DNA of 64,000 bases from Chara braunii (GCA_003427395.1 BFEA01000533.1:786341-850340), one strand, 5' to 3'. Positions 11,962-22,276 are shown, counted from the stretch's first letter. The notes: a model not told the origin generated them from the sequence alone. Numbers and translations: made by a program.

Positions 11962-12969
11962 ATCGCTCGAACGTAGGATCTACGCATACCAATTCACTAT
12001 GTAGCTCTACGTGAGTAACTGCGATGACGGCGCATTATGTGGTGCCCATACCCAAATGGCCTATTCTGAGCCATGCGGTCACTTTCGATGCTCAGGCGTC
12101 AGCTAACGTGCGCGTCAAGAGGGGGTAACCCTTTAGCGGGCGCAAAACCGGCCTAAGGGCTTTACCGCCTTCTGCACCCTGAGGTGTCCCAAAGGGTGCG
12201 GGGTAAGACGGTCCCCAGGGCAGGAAGGGCTTTGGAGCGGTGGTGAGTTGTCTGGCGCATCACTAGCGACACGCTGACCCTTCCGCCCGAAACTTTATCG
12301 TTCCACCAAAATAAATCCCAACAAGGAAAGTTCCTTCGACTTTTATCGGAAGTGAACCTTTTCAGAGCTAGTCCTGGGACCTGGGTCCTCCTGGGCGAGG
12401 ACCATCGTATTCTACGCTCAGGGCTAACGCCCGACCACAATTTCTTCATAGGTGTATATATAAATAGAGGGGTCATTCCCTCCCTGCTATTCATTCCAAC
12501 CCTGGAGGTCCTTAGCACGCGGACCCTTCAGGCCACACAAGTACCCTACATAGGTACGCATACATATATATTTACACACATATATATACATATGGGAATA
12601 AACGTGTGACGATCATATCTCACAATCACAGTGGGTCTCCTCCTGCACATATATAAGATCGTAGGGCAGTCCAATCCAATAATCCAAGTTACAGAACATA
12701 CCTGCAACCACCTCAAAGATTCATCAAAAAGTCCATGCACTACACGGGGTCAACTTCAACCATTCCTTGCACTCATACCCCTCGCTTTTGCCATACAAGC
12801 CTCACTCGTGCAACTCTTAAATAAATACTCAGCACTTTTGTTGGATGGCCATGCAATAAAGTCCGGGTGAAAGCACAACAAAACAGTTCAATCACAAGAC
12901 TAAAGCCTTTAGGTTGAGTGGCAGGAGTGAATTGGAGTTGAATCGTAAACCGACGAATCGGCAACCGAC

Positions 12970-12988
12970 CTGTTATCAATGATAACAG
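12970..12988. repeat. Conserved palindrome TGTTATCA-TGATAACA (A-right)
   Basis: CTGTTATCAATGATAACAG is a perfect 9-bp inverted repeat around one base. Related palindromes occur at the equivalent places in B-right (about 41325-41342) and A-left (6199-6215, slightly decayed), so the dyad is kept across copies. Confidence 0.75.
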
Positions 12989-13269
12989 AAGATGATCCTC
13001 AAGGGATCAAGTTGAATCTCGTCCTGAACTTGAATCAAACGATCAAGAGGACCTATAACACATGACATGTCAATGCCCCAGGCTAAACCTATAAGTCCAT
13101 GGAGAATAATCCCCATATCACGATCCTACTCAAACATCCTAATTAACTAAATATAAATCTTTCTTTAAACTAGTGCCCAAAGCAAAGGTAGACTAATGGC
13201 AGAATCTCCCCTATCCAAGGTGGATCGCCAGAATCGTCACCTGTCAAAATATAATCTATCTCTTCTAAA

Positions 13270-13810
13270 TTAAGAAAATTTTGGTGGCGCTTCCCGTAGG
13301 AAAAGTGTCTTTCCATAATTCATATAAGTCCAAATATGAAAGCAGAAATAATCTTTAACTCTGGAAAGTCAAATTTTGTCCAACTCCTTGAATTAGTAAA
13401 AATTTGGGCAGCACTCCCTTTAGAAAGGGAGACTTCCCAGATTTATACTAAGTCAGATATGAACTCAAAAGACAACTTGAGTTCAACTTAGACAAGATCT
13501 AACTAACTCCTTAGTTCTGCAGAATTTTCGGCAGCACTCCCTTCAGAAAAATGTTTTTCCAACATTTATACAAAGTTAACTACTTTGAATTCTCAAAGTC
13601 CAATTTTGTCTAACTTCCTGAGCTAGCAAAAATTTGGGCAGCACTCCCTTTAGAAAATGAGACTTTTTAGATTTTTACTCGGTCGGAAATAAAGAAAAGA
13701 CAAGTTGAACTTTGACAATTCAAAAGTTGACTAACTCCTTGGATTTGTAGAAATTTTGGCAGCGCTTCCTGTAGAGAAAGTAGCTTGCAAGATTTATACA
13801 AAGCCAGTAT
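13270..13810 (+). repeat. Hairpin array II (A-right), alternating unit classes
   Basis: Five units at about 120-bp spacing in the order class 1, 2, 1, 2, 1. Class 1 has GGCAGCGCTTCC..GTAG, class 2 has GGGCAGCACTCCCTTTAG. The second unit shows nested helices: AAATTTGGG (13400-13408) with CCCAGATTT (13436-13444), and inside it TCCCTTT (13415-13421) with AAAGGGA (13424-13430). Confidence 0.75.
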
Positions 13811-14089
13811 AAAAAAATGATCTCAGAAAATACGAGAATTGATCTAAGTAAAAACGTTATTACAAAAAATGCAGAAATTGACACTAACTCCTATCGCTCT
13901 AGCACGCGGCGAGCAACTAAATCAACTACCTATCAAACTGAAACTCAGACCAAGTAGTAACCTCACTCAGCCACATGCAGGTCAAACCACTGAGGTAAGT
14001 ACTCTCACCATCCCAAGTTCATCCCAGCAACAATAGTTCATGATCCTTTAGTAATCTAACCCCGTATACCCTGCTTACATAAGGCATAA

Positions 14090-14990
14090 GGTCAGGCCAC
14101 CCAAACTTATGAAATGAACCTTACTTAGCCAGGAATAAAGTCGGGACACCAAAACTTATGGAAGGAATCTGACTTGCCAGTGAATATACACGAATAGAGG
14201 GCACAACTACTTTTCTCTTCGTTGGACACATGACTAGACCACTGAAGTCGCCCTGAACTGTTTAAAATATCCAAGTTATATATACCTGCCTTCCCCTTGT
14301 CTTCTAAGGCTGCATACGACTGAACTAACTTAAGTTCAGCCTGCCCCAACTTACCATCAATTTTATTCTTAATTATGCTCTCTTTAAGTTATGATAGGCT
14401 ATAGTTAGACCACCTAAACTTATAGAACAGTCTGATTAACTCGTTCTTAAATAGAGTAATAATAAAATATAGCCAAGTTATAACCTTTGGGTTCCAACAT
14501 GTGCGAGGCTTTGAGGCAGACCCCCTGAACTTACAGAAGGATCTAACTCTCTGTCAATTTCATTTCTCTCTGAATCACCATGTGCGTGGCATTGAGTCAG
14601 ACCCCCTGAACTTACAGAAGGGTCTGCCCTTTGCCAAGATCACTTCTTCAGAATAAAAGGCAGGAAGAGGCTGAGCTACCTGAACTTATAGAACAACTCA
14701 GACCTCCTCGTTCAGAAACCAAAGAAACAGATAAAGCCCCAATGAAAACAAGGCAACCCAAGGCACCAAAACTTATTGAATGCCCCGAGTCCCTGAAAAT
14801 CGAGCACAATCGAACCCTCGCAAGTCGAAACAGTCAGACCACCTAAGCTTATAGAACAGACTGACCCTCCATACAAACCACAACACCAGGCCTTCCCAAA
14901 CTTATGGGGATATCCCAGCCTCCAAAGCAATAAAAACCCCCTAAACTTATAGAAGCGTTTGACGCTCCAATCAAAACCAAAAGAAACAAA
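14090..14990 (+). repeat. Hairpin array I (A-right)
   Basis: About ten to twelve units with loop CACCTAAACTTATAGAAC or close variants. Self-complementary arms include CAGACCC (14598-14604) with GGGTCTG (14620-14626) and GTCAG (14833-14837) with CTGAC (14861-14865). Others are partly decayed. Confidence 0.75.
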
Positions 14991-15295
14991 GCACTGGGTC
15001 TCCCCAAACCTATGGGGACACCCCAGCCTTAATGACTCAGTCAACCCTTAACCAAGACAATCCCCCATCATGCCTTTCCCAGATGCCATTTCTTTTAACA
15101 ATCTGATTTCATACAATCAACAAGGTTAAAACTGAACTTGAGCAGACACTCCGTTACTTAGTCTAGCTTAATGTCCTGAAGGTCAAACCAAGAATAAAAT
15201 AGGATTGCACATCATATATTCAGTCAGAGATGCATTGGATGACACAAATAGGGGCTATAGTCTGGGTTTTTAGAGGGGAAAGTAATGGTTACCTG

Positions 15296-15560
15296 TCAGT
15301 TCCCTGCCTCCATAACTCCTCCTGAGTTCCGACAGAGCTCCCGCGATCGGTGGGTTGACTCCCCACAGAGTCTTGATGCGGTCCTACGGGTTGCAATCCC
15401 GCCTGCCGCCTTCCCCTCAGATCAGGACTAGACTTAGAGTAAAAAGGATAGAAGAAGAAGGTTTGAGACTCTCAGATACAAGAGGGGTGCTCTCAAGCTC
15501 ACTGGAGAGGGCCTTGTAATCTTCGTGCGCCTGAGGGCCCCACAATGGCGGCCAAAATGT
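15296..15560 (+). other. Conserved core module (A-right)
   Basis: Starts TCAGTTCCCTGCCTCCATAAC and runs through GGCCTTGTAATCTTC to the GGGCCCCACAATGGCGGCC segment; homologous to 3858-4131, 43378-43640 and 51395-51640. No ORF is conserved between copies. Confidence 0.7.
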
Positions 15561-16059
15561 GCAGCAGCTCGGTCAAACCGGAGTCAACCTGCTGACGCCA
15601 ACCCTCTGGCGATTTCTCAGCTCGCATTAGTAGCCTCCTGCTGGCTTAATCACTCCCTCATCCAGCAGCGTGGTCACCTTTTACTAACTGGTCACTATGT
15701 AACCAGGAGGTCAGCCTTTAAGTAACGCACCTCCCTGTGCTTTACTCGAGGTGGGAATAGAGTGAAACAGAAACTTTAGTGAAACTGTTGTCTGTTGTAG
15801 CAAGCCTGCATGGTCACAAAGTACAACAACCCGCTCCGACAGCAGTCACAAGAGTCACCACACTGCCTCTTGCGGTCCCTAGCGTAAGCCTAGGCAACTA
15901 CACGAGCGTAGCAGTGGTGCACTCTGAGACTGACGTTCACCAATCGGATCAGCAACAGCGGCGGACCGAATCAGAGCAATCAACCGACTGGCTTCACCGA
16001 ACATCTTCAACAGTAACTCCTCCCTCCGCAACAATCTTGGCTTTCCACAGCCCAATCCC

Positions 16060-16762
16060 TACCGGGTAAGTATCCTTCTCCTTTCTTCCTCCCCTGCTGT
16101 AGTCTGCAACTAGCCCGCCTAGTCGAGCAAGGAACGCCTTGGTCACCGTATAAATATGAAAAAGCTCGCAGTCCCTCTCGCCGTGTCGGTCCAGTGGCCG
16201 GGTAGGCAACGTAAGGGCCAACAGGTAAGTTCACAGGTCCTCGATTCTCGAACTTTGCTAGACCGACGGCACAGACAGTCCCTCTGCTAACCAGCGAATC
16301 CCCTACCTTGTTGTCGTCGTCTACTGCTTCACTCGATTGAGCGAGCAGTCCCCTCGTCCACTCAGAATGCAACGAAGTGGCAGAGTTCCTGTACTATCAT
16401 GTGTCGCCCTACAGGTAAGCTTGGCCCGTTGCCCTGTACTGCAGGATGGGCAACATTCTGATCCACAGGTAGGCTTGTAATCTTGCAACCGCCCTTATTC
16501 TGTCGCTCGTAACAGAAGAAGGCGACGCGCAGCTTAACAGGTAAGCCCCCAAACTTGCTTTCCGCTCCACGTTGCTCTTACCAATGGCCCAGCCGAAACG
16601 AAGCGTATATTGTCGTCGATGGCGGGACTACACACCACGCTCAGCCATGCTCGCGGAGAGAGGAAGGGACGCTACTACCACAATAGACGACGTAACGTGC
16701 CTTTCAAACAGGTAAGTTTCCTATTTCACTTCCTGCCGGTTGCCACCCTCGTAGAAGCTACG

Positions 16763-16799
<37 letters not shown>

Positions 16800-17155
16800 G
16801 AAATCGAGTGGATCTTCCGCTGAAACGCGGAAGCATACATTTGCTATTTGGAGCCCCCCACCACCACGCTTCACCCTCAGGTAAGTACTTCCCTCCTCGT
16901 TACTTTCACGCACCCTGTTTTCTCTTCACCTCTAATCCTACTGTCCTATCCCTAAAACTAACCACGAATCTAAAGTCGCACTGGCCGAAAACCTCCACAC
17001 CGCGCCTCCCCTTAGTCAATCTCACAGAGAGCCAGCTGATCCTCGTGTTCACCCCACCTGCCCATAGCCACCACGAGGCATATTTCTTCACTAACTCCCT
17101 TCCTACTAACCTTCTGCCAAAACTAATCTAATCATTGCACTCGCCCGAGGTAAAA
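16060..17155 (+). repeat. Array of splice-donor-like boxes (A-right)
   Basis: Eight GTAAG-type boxes on one strand: 16064 (GGGTAAGTA), 16221 (ACAGGTAAGT), 16411 (ACAGGTAAGC), 16464 (CACAGGTAGG), 16536 (AACAGGTAAG), 16707 (AACAGGTAAGT), 16877 (TCAGGTAAGTA) and 17147 (GAGGTAAAAA). Downstream lie pyrimidine-rich stretches with CTACTAAC or TTACTAAC (about 17102-17110 and 17300-17325), which look like branch sites. Intervening sequence between boxes is not repeated, apart from occasional ATCTTCCGC..GCGGAAG dyads. Confidence 0.7.
16764..16797. repeat. (TA)n microsatellite
   Basis: About 17 TA dinucleotides within the donor-like region of A-right. A similar run lies in a different part of B-right. 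Confidence 0.95.
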
Positions 17156-17617
17156 ACCCCTACCTACTACGTTCTCTCACTCGATTCTATCAAGAATCGA
17201 GTGAAATCTCGATTCTTCATTCCATCTTTTCCTCTCCCACCATTTATTCTCTGCGCCCGAATCCCCTGCCCCGCCATAGCTCCGCGCGGGACTTTCCTTC
17301 GCTAACTCCTAACTTACTAACCCTTCTACTAATCTGACTTCATATTCGAAGTTGCCCTGCGCCAAACCCTCAGAATCACTTCTTTCCCAGCCCGATTTCA
17401 TCGAGAATCGCGCGGGCTTCATACTTCCCATCATACTCACTCCCTCCATATGCACCTTCCGCACTTTCCCATCTAGATTTAGTCTGTTTTTCTTCACTGT
17501 GTTTGCCGCCTCGACCCTCTGGCCGCTGTCGCACAGCGCTGTTGACGTCCCGAACCGCGCAGCCCAACGGGCTACTGAATGCTGAGCAAAAAGCATTCGG
17601 CCGTCGGGTCGTCCTCC

Positions 17618-17698
17618 TCTTATGCAGGTCGTCCCTTGCGCAAGGACCGTGCTAATCTTCTCTGTAGCATTCCAATTTTAATGAAAGTCCTGAAGGAC
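17618..17698 (-). ncRNA. U6: U6 snRNA fragment (antisense to A-right)
   Basis: On the minus strand the sequence has the plant-type 5' hairpin (GTCC-TTCA-GGAC), then AAAATTGGAATG, then the invariant ACAGAGAAGATTAGCA block, and CCTTGCGCAAGG, ending near the GACGACCTGCATAA segment. This covers about the first 80 nt of U6 with a few substitutions (AGCATGG is AGCACGG) and lacks the 3' end and oligo-T terminator. It is therefore a captured or retroposed fragment, not a working gene. In the element's sense transcript it would be complementary to the U6 ACAGAGA box. Confidence 0.85.
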
Positions 17699-17999
17699 TC
17701 GACCGGGGCAATGCCCCGCGACTCCCCCGAAGGCCACTCGGCATCAGCCTGTCCCTACTCCCTTCCCTATGACTGTACCCGGGTGGAGATCCGGGCCAGG
17801 TTCCTCCCTATTTGTTGAAATAGTGCCACGCCCGGTCACATATGGGTTGCAAATCACAAAGGACACGAGCGGGGCTTTCTGGCAATTGCCAAAATTGTTG
17901 CCCAAAGGGTGAAGAAAGATCTGCAGCGGTCAAAGGAGGATTCGCCACCACCTCTCAGGATGGTGGCAAAGTTCCCATCCCCGCGGCTCCCCGGACCGC

Positions 18000-18848
18000 T
18001 GACAAATGCTACCCTGTTTGCGATTTTTGGTGGTCAGAAAGCCCTATTGTGACTCTAACAGCATACCAGGTTTTGCGACTTAGTGTGAGTAAACCCTTAG
18101 TCACTCCGCCCTTCGACTCCACCACTGTGCAGCAGTGACCGCTCCACCTTGCCGCATTTGAAATAAAGACAGCTAATAACAAAAAATAAAATAATAGCCC
18201 CAAACAAATTTCAAACTAGGGTCGCCCGGCGAAAAGAGGGAAGGATAAGTATAAATGCCGCCCTTGGCCCCGCCGCGCAATCCTACGGACCGCAAAACCA
18301 CGGGGGATAGCCTTTCCCACTCTCAACCCCGTGGCTCCTCCTCGCCACTTTGATACCCCCACGTCATTTCCGCTCGACCTGCACCCCCAAACCCCGCAGA
18401 TGAGAGTCCGACACCCTAACTATCAGTAGTAGGTCTGGGGCCGGGTCTAATCTCAACGGACACCTAAATAAATGGATACTCCACGACGCGCCATCCTACT
18501 GACTCGTCTTCAAATTCCCGTTGTCGTCGATGCCGCCCTCCACTCTCACTCACAAATCACAAGCAAACCCGTTAGTCAACGAGACTTACTTTTTTTAATC
18601 CCTGCTTAATCAGAAGAAAATCTGGCCGGCGGTCACGGCGACTCTTCAATCATCACTAAATAAAAGAACCATGCGCGCCTCAAAAATCCGCGCGCCCACA
18701 CACACTTTATTCTAGTCAACCATCCAGTCAACGTAGATCACAGACGCAGCCGCGCCTAGCACGGTATACTTAAGCTTTAGACCAATACTATTTTTTGTCG
18801 CTTGCAAAAACCAGGGCGGATACCCTTGTAAGGGTATTCGCGCCGACA
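18000..18848 (+). other. Terminal module of A-right (inverted relative to 223 and 38794)
   Basis: Reverse-complemented, it begins TGTCGGCGCGAATACCC, then a GCGCGC-rich stretch (GTGTGGGCGCGCGG..TTTTGAGGCGCGC), a CTATCCCCCGTGGTTTTG block and a T-rich stretch. The same order occurs at 223-910, 38794-39665 and 46450-47282. It ends exactly at the ACGT target duplication. Confidence 0.8.
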
Positions 18849-18852
18849 ACGT
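18849..18852. repeat. Target site duplication ACGT, right copy
   Basis: Directly follows the CGACA end of A-right; partner of 11348-11351. Confidence 0.8.
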
Positions 18853-19559
18853 GTCTGGAACCCGTTAAGGGAAGAGGAAGGATGGGAGGACATCGCGGAA
18901 GGAACGGTGGAATCGGTCGGGACGGTCGTTCTCTCTAAGCAGGGATGACACTTGTTTTTCACAATGCTCGCGGTGGGACAGAACCCAATGTGGCTTCTAG
19001 GGGACGCTGAGGAGAGGGCTCGGCAGGCGGGGGAGAAGTTTGCCAACAAGGGTTGGGATGTGGTCAGCAGTAGGGTCGTGATGGGAGGATGAAAGGAATT
19101 TAGACCCCCTGGCACCCGAACCAAGACCTGGGTGCCCGAGTTCATGGTAGACTGGTTCGGGGGTTTTGATCACGTCACAGAGGTGATCGGCACTATGGAG
19201 CGGGTACACGTGAATTGCACATGGCTGACGGAAGAATTCTATAAAACGTCCCTAAAATTTGGACCCTTCCATGGCGACAGGGCCTTGGAGGTCCTCATCA
19301 TTTTGGATATAGAAAGGAATGACCGGCTAGAAGTGGCCCCGGAAATCAGGGAGGCTATAATCCGTCGCAAGGTAGCCGCTACACCCTGCTATGTAGATGA
19401 TGTGTTCAAGTTGTTCGAAGTACTGTGGTTCGACTAGAGACAGGGAAAAGCGGCGGGGCCAAGCAAACATGAAAAATTACTAAGATAAGGGGATTGAATG
19501 TCTGGCCATTGTAGGATTCATTGCGGATTGTGAGCTAGAAGACCAAGGACAAGCGCGCA

Positions 19560-20333
19560 ATGACACGAAGGAGGATGTTCCTTGAAGACCGCCCGCTGGG
19601 CATTGAGCCACCTAGGGAAGTAACTGGCGGAGTAGAAATTAGTCTCCCGGCCGCGAGCGGGGGTTGGCACCCGGTGGTGGACTGGGTTGGGATTGAACTT
19701 ATGGAAAACACGGTTTACCTGGTAACAAGGGTCGAGTGGCGCGCGAATGAAAACGGGGAATGGGACCCGGACCCACGGGGGCATTTGCGTGTGGAAGGTC
19801 GGTTGTATGTGTCTGAGGACGAGTGGCAGACATTTGGAGTCCTATTGGCGTCGGGAGAGGATCCGTTGCATATGTTCGAAGAGGCATGGCAGTTAGTGTG
19901 GCGAGCAGGGTTCGACTTCGCGGACCCGGAGGTTGATGATGTAATGACGAACCTTAGGGTAGCCATGGTCGGGAGCTTCGAATTGCCTAGTGAGAACGTT
20001 CGGATGAGATTGCCGCCCTTTTTGCTAGAAAGGCTAGGTGGTTTGGAGCTTGTCAGGCGGGCGGTAGCCAACCTCGCCAATCTGAGGTATGAAGACGCGT
20101 TGATCCACCGAGAGTATTACCAGACCTTCCTAGAAATGGGGCCGTTTAGCGGAGAGCAGAGGTATGAAGTGTTGCGAACCCTGCGCGTCATGTTTACCAC
20201 TAGACCAAAGGCTCCAGTTGTTAGCGATGGGGTTCTGTGGGGTGTTGTTCGACAAGAAATAAGTCGGGGAATGACATATGTAGACGACCTACACCGTTTG
20301 TATGAACCGACGGAAGAAGGGACAGGCCAATAA
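19560..20333 (+). CDS. P3: unknown accessory protein of gypsy element, only open copy
   Basis: An uninterrupted 257-codon ORF. Visible blocks: GGVEISLPAASGGW near residues 23-36, a VYLVTRVEW block near 50, LYVSEDEW near 80, LPPFLLERLGG near 151-161, GPFSGEQRYEVLRTLRV near 193-209 and a C-terminal YVDDLHRLYEP. It is acidic and Trp-rich, with no signal peptide, membrane span or recognised catalytic motif. It follows P2 by 122 bp and precedes P4 by 128 bp on the same strand as gag-pol. Four paralogues align along its length, which argues that the frame is or was truly coding. Function unknown; a structural or RNA-binding role in the element is only a guess. Confidence 0.7.
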   Translation: MTRRRMFLEDRPLGIEPPREVTGGVEISLPAASGGWHPVVDWVGIELMENTVYLVTRVEWRANENGEWDPDPRGHLRVEGRLYVSEDEWQTFGVLLASGEDPLHMFEEAWQLVWRAGFDFADPEVDDVMTNLRVAMVGSFELPSENVRMRLPPFLLERLGGLELVRRAVANLANLRYEDALIHREYYQTFLEMGPFSGEQRYEVLRTLRVMFTTRPKAPVVSDGVLWGVVRQEISRGMTYVDDLHRLYEPTEEGTGQ

Positions 20334-20461
20334 AAGAAACGAGAAAGAGGGAAAGGATATCGAGTTAAGGACCGGGGAGTTGCTCGAGTGGGGGTCGACG
20401 AATGGATGGAATAAGCAAACTCGCTTGATGTTTAAACTGTGCAGGGGACCACTAATTAATA

Positions 20462-21245
20462 ATGGCGATGAGACGCGCCCGGATGTCGCGACGCCCCACG
20501 CACCCGCGGCCACCCACGGAAAGTGGAGGCGGATGGGAAGTATCGCTCCCGGCAAGCTACATGGTCCAAGGAATTGACACCGAATGGAGAGCCGTGAACT
20601 TGGGAAGGGACCAGACATTCATGATGGTAGAATGTTTATGGAGTGGTATGAGATTTGATAGGGGACTAGAGGACGATCTGTACACCGATCTAAGGGTGGC
20701 TGGAACCGTATACCTACCAAAGATTGGGTGATACATGTTAGGAACGGAGCTGGCACTAGGGCATGAGTTGTTACCAGTCTTCCAAAGGGCTACTAGGATA
20801 CTGAACCGAATAGGCCAGGAAGTGCGAGGGGGAAGGAATGTGGGATTGAGAGCCCGGGTGGAGGTAGGAGGATGGCGAGAGTTTAAGGCCCCGATGATAG
20901 GACGGCGGTGTCGAGTGCCTCGCTTCATGGTGGACTCGGCAGCCTCTCAAGGGCAAGAGACCTGTTTGATTCGACCCTGGTCTTGATCCACCACTTCCGG
21001 CCACAAACAACGGGAATGTTTTATGATCTGTCGGTTAGGCATGGACCGTTTTGGGAAAACCAGGTCTGTGAATTACTTGAATTCATCGAGATTTTGATAT
21101 TTGGGTTGCCATGCTTGACGCTTGAGAAATATGAACCAATAATCATCAACCTGAGGGAAAAAAATTGAGAGAAAACTACCTTGTCGGAGTGGCTGACCTG
21201 TTTGAGGAACCAGACGAACAAGGCAGACCTGAGGGACCTACGTGA
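20462..21245 (+). pseudogene. P4: tandem copy 4, frameshifted
   Basis: The N-terminal part has GGGWEVSLPASY and a FMMVECLW block; an in-frame TGA then falls at the Trp position of P3 (20729-20731 region). The middle block continues in the same frame to about 20985, then the frame shifts (DLSVRHGPFWENQ, 20908-21168), and a second shift gives the C-terminal YLVGVADLFEEPDEQG ending near 21245. About the same total length as P3. Confidence 0.65.
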
Positions 21246-21249
21246 GAAA

Positions 21250-22276
21250 AGGCACCAGGAAAAAACGGAAAAAAGTGAAGGCCAGAAACTAGGATGAGAA
21301 GGTAGCCGTCAGCAAGGGGGGACAGTGGTCGGAGTTCCGTCGTACCTGAGGATGCGGCAGGAAGGAACTGGGAAAACCACTCGCGCTGAGGACGCTAGGG
21401 CATCTGGGTGTCAGGGAGTCAAAGGGGTTATCCTCGAGAGGAAAGCCGCTAGCCCCGAATGCCAACCTAAGAACTGGGGCATGGCAGTGACAAAATGCCA
21501 AGCCTCGGCAGCGAGCCTCCCGGCGGAAGAAAGACCAAACGACGCCCTGTAGGAGAAAAGTCAGGAGGGTCGTCCCGACTAATACAAGACAGAAAAAACA
21601 TGAAAATAAGCAGACCTTAGGACCCGGAGACTAGGGAAGCTATGAACAACCGACCGTTTTGCAAAAAAAAAAAATTTCATGTGCAGGCTAGGTAAAGAAA
21701 TGGCGTCAGAAGAAGAAGCCGAGGGACTGCGGAGCAAAGGGAGTCAGGGTACGAATAGGGATGTGGAACGGAACGAGGGGTCGATAAGGGACCGAGAGTC
21801 AGCTAAACCAGAAGAAACCAGAGAAGATGGGAAAGACCTGTCGACCGGGGAAAGTTCAGGGAAAGTTCGGAAAAAGTCGGGGGTAGCAAAAGACGACCGC
21901 AGAAAAATAGGGAAGGAAGGGACACCGGAAGGAAGAGTCCTCGCAACTCAGAAGGAATCACACCCGAGAGAAAGAAAGTTTCGGACGCCCGTCGTAAGCT
22001 GGCAGAAATAGAAAGGCGAACTGCAGAATATAAGGCGAGACTTATCAGGAGATGATGGTTGGGAATGAAAAGGATCCCCTGGGGGAAGGGCCATAAGAGG
22101 AACGTAGGGCCAGTCAGGGCGAAGCCAGGTATGGAGGGAATGATAATAGTCATAGGGGAACACCTAGCAAGAAGGGGAAAGAAAAGGGGGACTCACCGAC
22201 CGTAGAGGCAGAAAAAGGTACGACCCCGGCGACTATCGGCAACGGTGCTAGCCGTCTGCCCGTCACGCCAAAAGTA
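21250..22276 (+). other. Region between P4 and gag; charged ORF
   Basis: Contains an open frame 21679-22011 (110 codons), very rich in Glu, Lys, Arg, Ser and Gly, that could be the N-terminal tail of Gag or leader sequence. Purine-rich composition keeps several frames partly open, so coding status is uncertain. A poly-A run lies at 21663-21675. Confidence 0.35.

Larger units (their letters stand above)
11352..18848 (+). mobile_element. Noncoding 7.5-kb element family, copy A-right (complete)
   Basis: A 7,497-bp insertion in P2 with short inverted termini TGTCG...CGACA and a 4-bp target duplication, features typical of an LTR or LTR-like unit integrated by a DDE integrase. No internal gag, pol or transposase is present and no second copy of its terminal module lies within it, so it is not a normal LTR pair nor a TIR element with long TIRs. 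It could be a very long solo LTR, or a large nonautonomous element. Sense orientation is assigned from the TATA-like box (11956) and from the orientation of the GTAAGT boxes. Internal parts in order: TATA-like box, AATAAA-like site (about 12855), palindrome, hairpin array II, hairpin array I, core, donor-like boxes, antisense U6, terminal module. Confidence 0.85.
11181..19437 (+). pseudogene. P2: tandem copy 2, split by the A-right insertion
   Basis: The 5' part (11181-11351) encodes a P-type N-terminus with GGVEMSIP and LWIER; the rest resumes at 18853 and runs to 19437, ending in YVDDVFKLFE like P3's YVDDLHRLYE. Removing 11352-18848 and one ACGT copy joins the halves in the same frame: LWIER continues directly into VWNPLREEEGW, matching the P1, P3 and P4 columns. 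Downstream an in-frame TGA replaces the Trp found in P3 (SEDEW), and a further stop lies near 19090. This split gene proves the insertion boundaries of A-right. Confidence 0.8.

Noticed and set aside
17618-17698. Functional U6 snRNA gene
   Set aside because: The 3' end and oligo-T terminator are missing, there are changes in invariant positions, and no upstream sequence element plus TATA arrangement was seen.
223-18848. One 18.6-kb transposon with long terminal inverted repeats (223 and 18848)
   Set aside because: The split P2 gene shows that 11352-18848 is a self-contained insertion, so the inverted partner at 223 is a separate copy.
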